Origin: Nitrososphaerales archaeon TH5896 | GTDB taxonomy: Archaea; Thermoproteota; Nitrososphaeria; Nitrososphaerales; Nitrososphaeraceae | DNA length: 13,623 bases | Direction: 5' to 3' | Assembly: GCA_014523625.1 (NCBI GenBank) | Contig: JAATVP010000192.1 | Span: 1 to 13,623 of the forward strand | In this document: positions 1 through 7,215 of the stretch, one piece after another | How the letters are laid out: the number at the start of each line of letters is the position of its first letter | Position numbering within the stretch: the first letter of the stretch is position 1 | Made by a program: the position numbers and the translations under genes | Notes under the pieces: generated by a model | The model's input: only the letters and a program-made list of their open reading frames with translations | Told to the model about the DNA's origin: nothing | Database searches by the model: none

Positions 1-939
1 GAATGAGAAAGCGGTTACCACTCCTGAAATAGATAGAATGTACGATATTGTAGAGAGATCTGCTCCAAACCTTGCATAGAACCATAATGAAACTATGCTC
101 TGGATCACAAACCCTCCAGCGAATGAATCAATGGCAAACAGTGCCGACAATTTGGTAACAATCCCTTTTGATCTAGGAGACAATATTGAAGAGAACAAGA
201 ACTTTCTCTGTTCGTTGTTTTGAGATAGGTTTTGACCTTCATTACTTTTCTTGTTCTTTTTGAATTTCTCATATTCTTGGCCAGTACCATTGATTGGTGA
301 CCTTTTTTCGATTGCAGTAACTTCTATATCCTTTGAAAGACGTAAATATATTAGAACACATGCTAGTCCTAATAGGCTATAGATGAGAAAGAGTATTTTC
401 ATAGATTCTGCAAGAGATAATTCGTTGATATATTGCTGAACGACAGTCGGCAACCCTGATAGCAGGATCCCTGCAGACATTGCAAGAGTCCCAGCCGAAT
501 TGTAAATGGCAAACAGGGTATTTCTCTTCTTTATGTCCTTGCTCGTTCGTGGCAATATTGCCTGCTCAATCGAAAGAAACGCGCTAGTCTCTGAGCCTGT
601 TACATTGATTGTTCCAACAAATGCGGCGACTATCAACGCTATATAATTATCCGTTACAAAGAATATGATACCAGAGGAAAACATCAATAGTGAATATATG
701 ATGAGAAGCTTCTTTCGTCCCAATTTGTCTGCATAATAAGACGCTATCACATTGAACAATATACCATTTATCAAACTGGTTGAAAGAATCAGTCCAACCT
801 GAACCCCGTTGAAACCGAGTAGAGCAAGATAGATTGACAGAACAACACTAAGAAAACCATAACCAAAGGTCCTGATTATTCTAGCAGCTAGAATTAACCT
901 GCCGTCATCCGAAAGCCATGTCAGGATTCGTAAGTTCAT
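1..939 (-). CDS. MFS family transporter, N-terminal part (runs off left edge)
   Basis: Open frame of 313 codons starting at ATG 939-937 and still open at base 1. The start is MNLRILTWLSDDGRL, followed by a series of hydrophobic segments. The cytoplasmic loop ADKLGRKK (residues 70-77) matches MFS signature motif A between helices 2 and 3. A charged, Lys/Asn/Glu-rich loop of about 50 residues follows the sixth helix, as expected for the central loop of a 12-helix carrier. What is seen covers roughly the first half plus the start of the second. Substrate cannot be told from sequence; these proteins move small solutes across the cytoplasmic membrane, often as drug exporters or sugar/organic acid carriers. 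The frame is clean, unlike several neighbours. A TATA-like stretch lies about 55 bases upstream. Confidence 0.9.
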   Translation of the reverse strand, partial: MNLRILTWLSDDGRLILAARIIRTFGYGFLSVVLSIYLALLGFNGVQVGLILSTSLINGILFNVIASYYADKLGRKKLLIIYSLLMFSSGIIFFVTDNYIALIVAAFVGTINVTGSETSAFLSIEQAILPRTSKDIKKRNTLFAIYNSAGTLAMSAGILLSGLPTVVQQYINELSLAESMKILFLIYSLLGLACVLIYLRLSKDIEVTAIEKRSPINGTGQEYEKFKKNKKSNEGQNLSQNNEQRKFLFSSILSPRSKGIVTKLSALFAIDSFAGGFVIQSIVSLWFYARFGADLSTISYILSISGVVTAFSF

Positions 940-991
940 ACCAGATCAGAACCGTAGAAAATGATGCATAGACTAAAACAAATAAGCTCTG

Positions 992-1003
992 AATATATAT
1001 AAT
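992..1003 (-). promoter_or_regulatory. TATA-box-like element upstream of MFS gene
   Basis: On the minus strand this reads TTATATATATTC, about 55 bases before the MFS start. It is the best archaeal TATA candidate in the gap. The spacing would give a short leader of about 30 bases. Region 940-1221 otherwise holds no convincing gene. Confidence 0.35.
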
Positions 1004-1221
1004 AATCTAATAATCTATACATATCGAACCAACAATTATATTCTAAATTAGCTTACTGTTTCAAGTTCCAATCAGATAAGTTAGCTTGTTTTTCTATAGC
1101 ATGAAACCGAGTGTCAATGGGCTCAGGATAATCAATTCAATTGGGCTTGATCGGTTGCTGTAGTATCTAGATCCATACCAAACGGCGCAATTTACCATTT
1201 GGAACAGGAAAAAGGAGGGAT

Positions 1222-1789
1222 CTATTTGACTGTCAGTTCTATTTTACTCAATGCATCTTCAGTTGCTTTCATAAAGTTGTCATTTGCAAAACCTCTTGCG
1301 AAAACTGGGATCTTATTCATATCCAAATCCCAAACTACGTCAATCCTTGTTGCATTAGTGTCAGATATGGGATTCAACGTGAGTAATCGTGTGCCAATCA
1401 CAGGCCCTTCCGTAATATTTGTTTGTATTAACTTGTGATCTGGATGTTGCGTTACGAACTGACGAGTTTTTGTATCTTGGATACCAACTCCGATTGTAAC
1501 CTCTCTATCTACCAGGTTATCTGTCTTGTTGATATTTTTGATGTCTTTAATTATTGGCCAATATCTTGACTCCTCATCAACATTAGAAACAATATTCCAA
1601 ATTTGATCGATAGGCGCAGATATTTCGTGAGTAACTTTGACCTGTTCTGTAAGTAAAGACGAGGATACACTCTGCTAAAACTAGTGATGCAACACTGCTG
1701 CTAGTAAGGATCATTGAAGTTACTGTGAATACCGATACTATTGACAGGACTACCATAAATATTGCTCCAGTCATCGAAGTTGTTACCAT
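1222..1789 (-). pseudogene. SRPBCC-fold protein with N-terminal signal/anchor, frameshifted
   Basis: The N-terminal part (from ATG 1789-1787) encodes a hydrophobic segment ending ...SSSVASLVLAE, a signal peptide or membrane anchor. Past about base 1670 the homology moves to another frame, which reads VKVTHEISAPIDQIWNIVSN and runs to TAG at 1224-1222. That part has the typical SRPBCC (polyketide cyclase/START-like) opening, 'hEISAPxdqIWnIvsnvd..yWP', and the C-terminal helix FMKATEDALSKIE. The downstream frame has a TAG at 1677-1675 and no start codon of its own, so the two pieces belong together through a +1-type shift near 1665-1675. SRPBCC domains bind lipids or other hydrophobic ligands; the ligand here is unknown. 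The start overlaps the end of the PepSY gene by 7 bases (ATGGTAA), so the two were probably one operon. A sequencing indel is possible. Confidence 0.75.
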
Positions 1790-2352
1790 GGTCCAATACC
1801 TCCTTCATTACTATTAGGTCCAAATGGTATCCAAGATGCAGATCTAAATGGCAGGCTATTCCATAACTCTCCAAATATACCATGGTGTCCCTTCCAATGT
1901 CCAAACCCCGCGTGTCTTGATTGATCAAATAATGATTCCAATGATGTGCCTTCAGAGGTGCTTAAAACTTTGCCATTCCCCCCATCAATAATTATTTTGT
2001 GTATTGTATTATCAGACGGATTTGCTACCAAGTACGTGTAGATAAGGTATCCTTGTGATACTCCCAAGTGACCTCCTAATACTGTCCCATTGACGATTTG
2101 TTGTTGTGCTGTTTCAACAGCATCAATAAACGGTATCTTTGTATTCTCTTAACGATTTAGTATCGTTGCGTTTGTTTCACCCTGTTGATTTTGCAATTGT
2201 TGTTGGGCCATTGTTGATACCAGAGGTGAAAATATGAAGATAACTGATAGAAGCATTCCAACTCCCAAGATAGTACCAATCAGTATCTTCTTGTTGGCAA
2301 ATTGTTTGTACGCCTTCATAGAAGAGAAATCTAGAAAGACTATTAAAGCCAT
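1783..2352 (-). pseudogene. Membrane-anchored PepSY-domain protein, interrupted by in-frame TAA
   Basis: The first part starts at ATG 2352 (or more likely the ATG at 2319, MKAYKQFANKK). It has one transmembrane/signal segment (ILIGTILGVGMLLSVIFIFS) and a Gln-rich linker, then stops at TAA 2151-2149. The same frame continues without a shift: FIDAVETAQQQIVNGTVLGG, then GYLIYTYLVANPSDN, then HKIIIDGGNGKVLS. This has the alternating pattern of a PepSY domain: a helix with Ala/Glu, a strand 'Y.Y.v', and the ending 'iDggnGkVL'. A His/Gly/Trp-rich tail follows and ends at TAA 1785-1783. PepSY domains occur outside the membrane and are often thought to inhibit proteases or act as regulatory modules. 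One nonsense codon separates anchor and domain, so a single substitution explains the break. It precedes and overlaps the SRPBCC gene. Confidence 0.72.
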
Positions 2353-2464
2353 TGTTTACCAAAGATATGTAACTTTGTTACTTGATGCCTTGCTGGCCAT
2401 GAATTGCGATTTAATATGTGTGCATTAATAATAATTCACATTCGATATCTAAATTGACCATTTT

Positions 2465-2616
2465 TCACCTAAATGAAGACTCTATATTGATCTTAATGTA
2501 ATCTAAATTGTCTCTTATAGTGATTTTTTTTCTTTTTAATAGCGCAATTTCTTTTTTTAGAAGGTCAAAATGAAATGATTCTATCTGGTGCCTCCAGTAG
2601 TTAATCTAGCTGACAT
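2465..2616 (-). pseudogene. Possible small helical protein, frameshifted near start
   Basis: ATG 2616-2614 opens MSARLTTGG and soon stops. One base out of phase, the frame reads INYWRHQIESFHFDLLKKEI and then ALLKRKKITIRDNLDYIKIN, ending at TGA 2467-2465. This Lys/Glu/Leu-rich, strongly helical stretch of about 45 residues looks coding but has no start codon in its own frame. Joining the two parts needs one -1-type shift between 2590 and 2610. I do not recognise the family. The rest of 2617-2781 is AT-rich and shows no gene. Confidence 0.35.
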
Positions 2617-2781
2617 TTCTTAATTGTAGACCGTATTTGGTCTCAACAATTATATCATAAAAATTGACTATCACTAAATCTGAACTATCACGCTACAAAT
2701 CCAATTTATTATTGTAATACGTTTGTAAATTGGGCATAAAGTATAGGATTAGTAGTTTAGCATATTGCGAGCCGAATACTT

Positions 2782-3051
2782 CTACGGAAATGGAGTAAAG
2801 TTTTCACTAGATTCAGTTTTTCCCTCTGCTTGTCCAGTTGTTACGGCAACGCTGTTTTCATCTCCCTGCACTTGAGAACTCACGTTGGAACACAAGACAT
2901 TTAGTGGAAACCAATAATTACCGCATTCATTAGTCTGTGATATGATTTGGCTTTTTTCATAACTACTAGCAAATACAATATGTGTGCCCACAATTGATGT
3001 TGTAATTAGAAAGATGAATGCCGCAATAATGGCAAGAAATCCATAGCTCAT
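2782..3051 (-). CDS. Small secreted protein, paralogue of the 3273-3509 product
   Basis: 89 residues from ATG 3051. The N-terminal 25-30 residues form a signal peptide (GFLAIIAAFIFLITTSIVGT, then IVFASS). The mature part carries YEKSQIISQTNECGNYWFPL, then NVLCSNVSSQVQGDENSVAV, and an acidic/Ser tail. Two Cys (CGN and LCSN) probably form a disulfide outside the cell. The core pattern YEKSQ-x3-SQ-x-N-x-CGN-x4-PL-x-V-x-C-x-N-x2-SQ-x-QGD is shared with the next gene, so the two are paralogues. My recollection, not checked, is that Nitrososphaeria encode several such proteins; function is unknown. A TATA-like run (AAATATATTAT) lies just upstream, suggesting its own, nearly leaderless promoter. Confidence 0.8.
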   Translation of the reverse strand: MSYGFLAIIAAFIFLITTSIVGTHIVFASSYEKSQIISQTNECGNYWFPLNVLCSNVSSQVQGDENSVAVTTGQAEGKTESSENFTPFP

Positions 3052-3272
3052 ATTCCCATAATATATTTATCAATTGGAGTTTATGTCAATTAAGAAAAAA
3101 CAATCGGATACACAAATCTAATATCTATTATATCAAATATTATGAAAAAATCTTCTCTACTACAAATCTTACCTTGCAACCATAATATCTTAAAAAGTTC
3201 AAGATTACATTCAGTCACAAAATTTCAAAATAAAAAAAGTAATATACTAGAGGATGACAGCGGCGATTCTAA

Positions 3273-3509
3273 TCATTGTACTCCGATGATATTTACTGCG
3301 TTTCCGTCTCCCTGTATTTGCGATAAGAGATTTTGACAGAAAACATCCAATGGCATTTTTCCATTGCCACATGCATTGGCTTGAGATGCGGCTTGAGACT
3401 TCTCATATTTCTTCTTCCCAGCGAGTGCACTATCTGTTGTTGAGAGTGCTGTTGCGCCAATCAACATAACTGTCAATGCAGCTACGATCAGGAGATGTTT
3501 ATTATTCAT
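3273..3509 (-). CDS. Small secreted protein of the YEKSQ/CGN/QGD family
   Basis: The preferred start is ATG 3509 (MNNKHLLIVAALTVMLIGAT), giving 78 residues. The ORF can be extended upstream to 3560, but the added residues (MFFLKIEKQYCLLTIRN) would precede a complete signal peptide and are less likely. The signal peptide ends near DSALA. The mature part reads KKKYEKSQAASQANACGNGK, then MPLDVFCQNLLSQIQGDGNA. The same two Cys and QGD-x-N end are seen in the paralogue about 220 bases downstream. Likely exported with one disulfide; role unknown. The arrangement suggests tandem duplication followed by divergence. Confidence 0.82.
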   Translation of the reverse strand: MNNKHLLIVAALTVMLIGATALSTTDSALAGKKKYEKSQAASQANACGNGKMPLDVFCQNLLSQIQGDGNAVNIIGVQ

Positions 3510-3684
3510 GTTTCTGATAGTGAGTAGACAGTATTGCTTTTCTATTTTAAGAAAAAACAAGCGCTAAATTAAATCTGATTTATTTTCTGCAAGAAACAAT
3601 GATAGGTGATGTATAACATTACAAGTTAAAAAATGTATGCTGCATTCATCCACAAGCATGTGCTGATGGTGATATGCCAGGTGC

Positions 3685-4593
3685 TCATCGGCGCTCCAAT
3701 GCTTTACGATCCCAGTTAGCATTTGTCGCAGCCGCTTCATAGGTGGTTTGCAAGAAATTCAATAATGTCTCATCAGGTGAATTTGCCGTTCTGACCACTT
3801 CGTACGGCAGTAAGAATTCGCCCATCCCAGTATGATAGAAAGCCTCACGTGGTTGGATTGAATAGTCCTTAAAGTCTTGGGGTTCTGGATAGGCATAGGC
3901 GTAGAAAACTGGTTCATTGATAGGACCACCACCAGGCCAAAATCCGCAACTACTTACCTCATGTGAATACGCTTCTGCCTGCACAAACTGGGCTACGTTT
4001 GGAGCCCCCGGATGAGCAGGTGCTGGACGTCCGGAAAAACGGGTCACAGCCAGATCAAAAGCTCCCCAGAAAAAATGAACTGGGCTCACCTTACCTGTAA
4101 ACCTACAACGAAACTCCGTAAACACTCTGCTAGCTTGAGCCAAAATTCGCCAGAACCTCTGTGCATATTCTGGATCATATGCTGCATGTTCTTGATCCTT
4201 TTCGAATGGAGTTCTATTGGGCACTTCTACTGGCGTGGTCCAAATTGTTATAGGCATTTCAAGTGATGCCAAAGATGACATCGTTTCTTGATAAAAATCA
4301 GCTACTGATCGTGGTCTTAGAGAGACAGTTTTTGTATAGCCTTCTGCAGTTTCGATGACTAGTAGATGAGCTATGAAATCGAAGCTCATTTGCAATAGTC
4401 GACCATGATATGACATAGGAGATGTGGTGAGTCCTCGAGATGTCACATATAGGGTAGAATTCCACCAATGATTCTCGAGATGCGTGAGTGCTAATCGAAT
4501 CTTTCCCACGATCTGAGTCCACATATGGAGTGTCTCATAAGTGTCCTTCCACTCGGCCAACGGTAATTCTGGCCATATAATTGTCGTAGTCAT
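3685..4593 (-). CDS. DUF5996 family protein
   Basis: 302 residues, a full length for DUF5996 proteins as I know them. Recognisable parts: WPELPLAEWKDTYETLHMWT at the N-terminus; NHWWNSTLYVTSRGLTTSPM (residues 42-61); FDFIAHLLVI; KVSPVHFFWGAFDLAVTRFS (about 168-187); VSSCGFWPGGG; GEFLLPYEVVR near the C-terminus. It is aromatic- and Trp-rich, soluble, with no signal peptide. No biochemical function is established to my knowledge. Its start overlaps the stop of the upstream 57-residue gene as ATGA, so translation is probably coupled. Its GC looks higher than that of its neighbours and the family is common in bacteria, which suggests acquisition by transfer (inference). The frame is intact. Confidence 0.88.
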   Translation of the reverse strand: MTTTIIWPELPLAEWKDTYETLHMWTQIVGKIRLALTHLENHWWNSTLYVTSRGLTTSPMSYHGRLLQMSFDFIAHLLVIETAEGYTKTVSLRPRSVADFYQETMSSLASLEMPITIWTTPVEVPNRTPFEKDQEHAAYDPEYAQRFWRILAQASRVFTEFRCRFTGKVSPVHFFWGAFDLAVTRFSGRPAPAHPGAPNVAQFVQAEAYSHEVSSCGFWPGGGPINEPVFYAYAYPEPQDFKDYSIQPREAFYHTGMGEFLLPYEVVRTANSPDETLLNFLQTTYEAAATNANWDRKALERR

Positions 4594-4763
4594 TCGACTA
4601 TTTCCTTAGACATCATCATCGCTCTCGTCAGTATATCATGTGTAAGAGGACAACGAGTTTCTTCACAGCAAACTTTGCCCATAAAATGAATGAGTATGAC
4701 CCAACTTTCGCTGAAGAACTTTGGGTCAAGGTCCGGCCTTTGGAATTCAGAAACATGTATCAT
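4590..4763 (-). CDS. 57-residue Cys-containing protein coupled to DUF5996
   Basis: ATG 4763-4761 to TGA 4592-4590. The protein begins MIHVSEFQRPDLDPKFFSES, continues WVILIHFMGKVCCEETRCPL, and ends ..ILTRAMMMSKEIVE. It has three Cys in a CC-x4-C cluster (residues 32, 33, 38), no signal peptide and no full membrane helix. Composition and the stop-start overlap (ATGA) with the DUF5996 gene are the evidence that it is real. The Cys cluster plus nearby His and Asp could bind a metal or be redox active, but I do not recognise the family. A TATA-like CTATAATATG sits about 10-18 bases upstream, so this gene probably leads the two-gene operon. Confidence 0.62.
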   Translation of the reverse strand: MIHVSEFQRPDLDPKFFSESWVILIHFMGKVCCEETRCPLTHDILTRAMMMSKEIVE

Positions 4764-4857
4764 ATGATCATATTATAGAATCAGGTATCTAAGATTTTGT
4801 TTTTTGATTTGAACGTGCCAACTTTAGGAATTAGCTGAAAATATAGCGATCGTTTTG

Positions 4858-5079
4858 CTAGCCAATCTCTCCCTTCATTTCTACATTTTTCAAATCATAA
4901 TATGATTGTATATATCCTCTATCTACAAGTATAGCGCGATTCCTGACTACCAGATCTGGATGGAATCCCCGAGTACGTATATAAACCAGATCCAACTTTT
5001 ACACTAGTACTCCATGATCCTCACCATTCTTGAATATTGAAGGTTCGCCTGTTCGAGGGTCGTCTCTAGGGTCACCCAT
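4858..5079 (-). pseudogene. 73-codon unknown gene interrupted by in-frame TAA
   Basis: ATG 5079-5077 starts MGDPRDDPRTGEPSIFKNGE, reaches DHGVLV, then stops at TAA 5001-4999. The same frame goes on as KLDLVYIRTRGFHPDLVVRN, then RAILVDRGYIQSYYDLKNVE, ending at TAG 4860-4858. The second half looks strongly protein-like (alternating hydrophobics, RGFHPDLVVRN), and no shift is needed, so one nonsense codon explains the break. Alternatively the 26-residue peptide may be all that is made. The family is not recognised. A TATA-like TTTTATTTAATTAG lies 8-20 bases upstream, with a 12-bp perfect palindrome upstream of that. Confidence 0.45.
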
Positions 5080-5133
5080 GTTCTACACTAATTAAATAAA
5101 ATTCGCTTTAGACATTAATTACTTCAGCCTACT

Positions 5134-5145
5134 GTAACATGTTAC
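5134..5145. promoter_or_regulatory. 12-bp perfect palindrome, possible operator
   Basis: GTAACATGTTAC lies 55-66 bases upstream of the ATG at 5079 and just upstream of its TATA-like stretch. A dimeric regulator could bind here. The position fits an activator better than a repressor. No second copy was seen in the window. Confidence 0.25.
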
Positions 5146-5167
5146 GAAAGTGTAAGCACTTGATTGT

Positions 5168-5278
5168 TCACCTTTTTGATAGCCTAGGTCCGAATCTCTT
5201 CATCAGCTCTCGAATGCCAATCATAGCCAGTGGCAATAAAATTGCTGCTATTGTTCTAGTAGTATTTGGACTCACCAT
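5168..5278 (-). CDS. 36-residue single-helix membrane peptide
   Basis: ATG 5278-5276 to TGA 5170-5168. The sequence is MVSPNTTRTIAAILLPLAMI followed by GIRELMKRFGPRLSKR. One hydrophobic helix (about residues 10-22) is followed by a strongly basic tail, so a single-pass topology with the C-terminus inside is expected. It is too short to recognise. Codon use and the sharp helix/basic-tail layout suggest a real small protein rather than chance. It lies upstream of the interrupted 73-codon gene on the same strand. Confidence 0.42.
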   Translation of the reverse strand: MVSPNTTRTIAAILLPLAMIGIRELMKRFGPRLSKR

Positions 5279-5675
5279 TTAGAATATTATTTGTCAACCT
5301 CCTTATTATTTTGTATGGTTTTACATGTAATTCTGCATAATTATGTTATCAAATTGAGAATTTAATACCCTTATTCAAAGATCTCAAGTGTTGACGTCAA
5401 ACCTTATTTCTTCATTATTTACATTGAGATACTCCCATCGGGTGCTACTTCTAGCATAATTTTCTTCGAGAAAAGTAATGCCTAGTAGATCGCCCTATTA
5501 CTATTGTGGTACTCCGAAGACTCAAATCGGTATTCGTCTACTTGACATATTCAAAAGGAAGGACTTAAGGATCTGTTAGAGAATTCATCTATTTATTATA
5601 CCCAAAAGTAGTAACTGGATCTCAAACTTATGCGGGCTAATATATGACTCCCGTACCTAATGATATACTCTCTTA
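5279..5675. other. 397-base gap without a convincing gene
   Basis: AT-rich. A perfect 10-bp palindrome TTGACGTCAA is at 5391-5400. On the minus strand between about 5400 and 5490 there is a short protein-like stretch (GDLLGITFLEENYARSSTRW) that has stops directly upstream and no start codon; it may be a gene remnant or chance. No RNA gene or clear terminator was seen. Confidence 0.4.
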
Positions 5676-7079
5676 CTACTGTGTATTGTCCATTAACTTA
5701 TTAGGTATGTAGAGTGATAGGTCTATCTTGTCTTCTCCAGGTATTTGTGCAATTTCAAATCGTTCTTTATCTTTAAGAAGACTAATTGTGGCATCAATAC
5801 CCAATTTTGTGGTCAACAAGTTAACTTGGTCGCTAGAAGGATCCAAACTGGAACCTTTTGAATTAGGAATTATTAAGAGCCCTTTGTCTGCTTGACATCG
5901 TGTAGAGATAGCATATTCGACCGAGACTGCATCAGTCGGGTCGATGTCATCATCAACTACTATAGCTATCTTTAATGATGGATGATTTGCGAACGCGGCC
6001 AACAGTGCATTCTTGGATTCGCCTTCTAGCCGTTTATGAATTTGTATTATTGCGGTTAACCAATTACTACCTCCATCTGATAAGTGAACCGTCTTAGTAG
6101 AAGACACAACATTTTTTACTCCTTCATATAATTTTGCCTCCACTGGAAGTCCCATTAATAATCGGTGCTCAGAAAATCCTGGTAGAATATCGTGAAAGTA
6201 AGCATTATTTCTAAATTTAATTCTATCAAGTTCGAATACAGGCTGTTGTCGCTTAATGTCATATGTTTTCAGCATCTCGACCATCCACTCCTCAGCTGTT
6301 TCGTCTCGAAGAATTCTGCCCTCGAGAATAATTTCTGAGAAGGTAGGAACATATAGACCAGAATAGTCGCTTTTACTGAATGAAAGCTCTCCTTTAAGCA
6401 GGGAATTTGCTAAGATCATTTCATCAAAACCATATGCAGCTTGGTACGCAGCGGCTATACTAATTGCAGGATGAACACCTACTACAACCGCAACTTTTAA
6501 GTCCTCTCCATGTTCTTTGGCAAAAGAATAGCATTTATGAAGATGGCGCCCCTCTACCATTCTTATTACCATATGATTACGATCTAATCTTAGGAAACGA
6601 TGAATTGACGAGTTTTGGTTTTCTCTTTCTTGATCTTTTGCGTAAACTATTGAAGATGTAATATAGTGACCTGCATCTTTTTCAAAATGCATTATGATAG
6701 GTAGATCATACAAATCTGTTGAAGAATTATCACGAAATGGAGGATCATCTTCAATAGTCTTTTCATAGGGAGCATTTGTCATTGATTCTAGAATATGAGA
6801 ATGGATCATTGTAGGATCGTCAGTCCCAATAGCTAATGAAAACCTCTTCCTAGTACCCAAGATATTTGTGACGACGCTCATTACACTTCCTTCCACATGT
6901 TCAAACAATATGGCTTGTTTTCGATCGAGTTTATGTGAAATAGCTGCCAGCTCAAATTTTGGACTAACTTGTTTATCGATTGTAAGAAGATCATTATGCT
7001 GTTGTAGTAAGTGTAGAAATCCATGAAGATCGGACTTATTGTAGCTATGAGGGTCATGTTCGCTGATCCTATTTGTCAT
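5676..7079 (-). CDS. UbiD-family prenyl-FMN-dependent decarboxylase
   Basis: 467 residues, ATG 7079 to TAG. Cytosolic, no signal peptide. Conserved UbiD landmarks are in order: NSSIHRFLRL (residues 156-165), GRHLHKCY, GVHPAISIAAA (201-211), PTFSEIILEGRIL, and LPGFSEHRLLMGLPVEAKLY. By spacing with fungal Fdc1, N156 and H179 match metal ligands, R161 the catalytic Arg, and E263/E268 the two catalytic Glu. The usual EGPFGE around these Glu reads EEWMVE here. UbiD enzymes decarboxylate unsaturated or aromatic acids using prenylated FMN made by UbiX (not in this window). Possible substrates include an aromatic acid or the trans-anhydromevalonate phosphate of the archaeal mevalonate route; sequence alone does not decide. 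The frame is intact and apparently monocistronic with its own TATA box. Confidence 0.9.
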   Translation of the reverse strand: MTNRISEHDPHSYNKSDLHGFLHLLQQHNDLLTIDKQVSPKFELAAISHKLDRKQAILFEHVEGSVMSVVTNILGTRKRFSLAIGTDDPTMIHSHILESMTNAPYEKTIEDDPPFRDNSSTDLYDLPIIMHFEKDAGHYITSSIVYAKDQERENQNSSIHRFLRLDRNHMVIRMVEGRHLHKCYSFAKEHGEDLKVAVVVGVHPAISIAAAYQAAYGFDEMILANSLLKGELSFSKSDYSGLYVPTFSEIILEGRILRDETAEEWMVEMLKTYDIKRQQPVFELDRIKFRNNAYFHDILPGFSEHRLLMGLPVEAKLYEGVKNVVSSTKTVHLSDGGSNWLTAIIQIHKRLEGESKNALLAAFANHPSLKIAIVVDDDIDPTDAVSVEYAISTRCQADKGLLIIPNSKGSSLDPSSDQVNLLTTKLGIDATISLLKDKERFEIAQIPGEDKIDLSLYIPNKLMDNTQ

Positions 7080-7110
7080 GTTTTTTGTATTCTAATATCA
7101 TCTTTGGTTA

Positions 7111-7118
7111 ATATAAAG
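7111..7118 (-). promoter_or_regulatory. TATA box of the UbiD gene
   Basis: The minus strand reads TTTATATT about 32-40 bases before the ATG at 7079. An initiation site about 25 bases downstream would give a leader of under 10 bases, typical of archaeal near-leaderless mRNAs. It abuts one end of the dispersed repeat. Confidence 0.5.
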
Positions 7119-7215
7119 TCTGGACATGAAACACCTTATTTGATTATCGTATCCCTACATGCATGATTACTACTTTCTTCTTTATAAAGAAAAGGTTTGC
7201 TTTCAAGCCCAAATT
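7116..7215. repeat. Copy A of ~100-bp dispersed imperfect-palindrome repeat
   Basis: Aligned by eye to 12622-12715 in direct orientation, about three quarters identical, with exact blocks acatgaaacac (7124-7134), tttgattat (7139-7147) and ttataaagaaaaggt (7182-7196), then gctttcaa. The two ends are loosely inverted: TGGACATGAAACACC at one end and, from the other strand, GGGCTTGAAAGCAAACC. That resembles a MITE or a hairpin RNA. It lies between the end of an interrupted gene and the UbiD promoter. Confidence 0.6.

Noticed and set aside
1101..1229. Plus-strand frame MKPSVNGLRIINSIGLDRLL, TAG, YLDPYQTAQFTIWNRKKEGS
   Set aside because: Protein-like by eye, but only 42 codons with a stop in the middle, no promoter, and overlapping the convergent SRPBCC end; probably chance.
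1199..1438. 79-residue plus-strand ORF
   Set aside because: Lies antisense over the SRPBCC coding part, whose minus-strand frame has clear family motifs.
3142..3336. 64-residue plus-strand ORF
   Set aside because: Its second half is antisense to the secreted paralogue at 3273-3509, and the first half has no domain or signal feature.
5030..5070. tRNA-like GGTTCG/GTTCGAGG motif
   Set aside because: No acceptor stem, D arm or anticodon arm around it; it lies inside the minus-strand 73-codon frame.
6464..6661. 65-residue plus-strand ORF
   Set aside because: Entirely antisense to the intact UbiD gene.
7182..7196. TATA box for a plus-strand gene in the repeat (TTATAAAGAAAAGGT)
   Set aside because: It resembles a TATA box, but no plus-strand gene follows at either copy.
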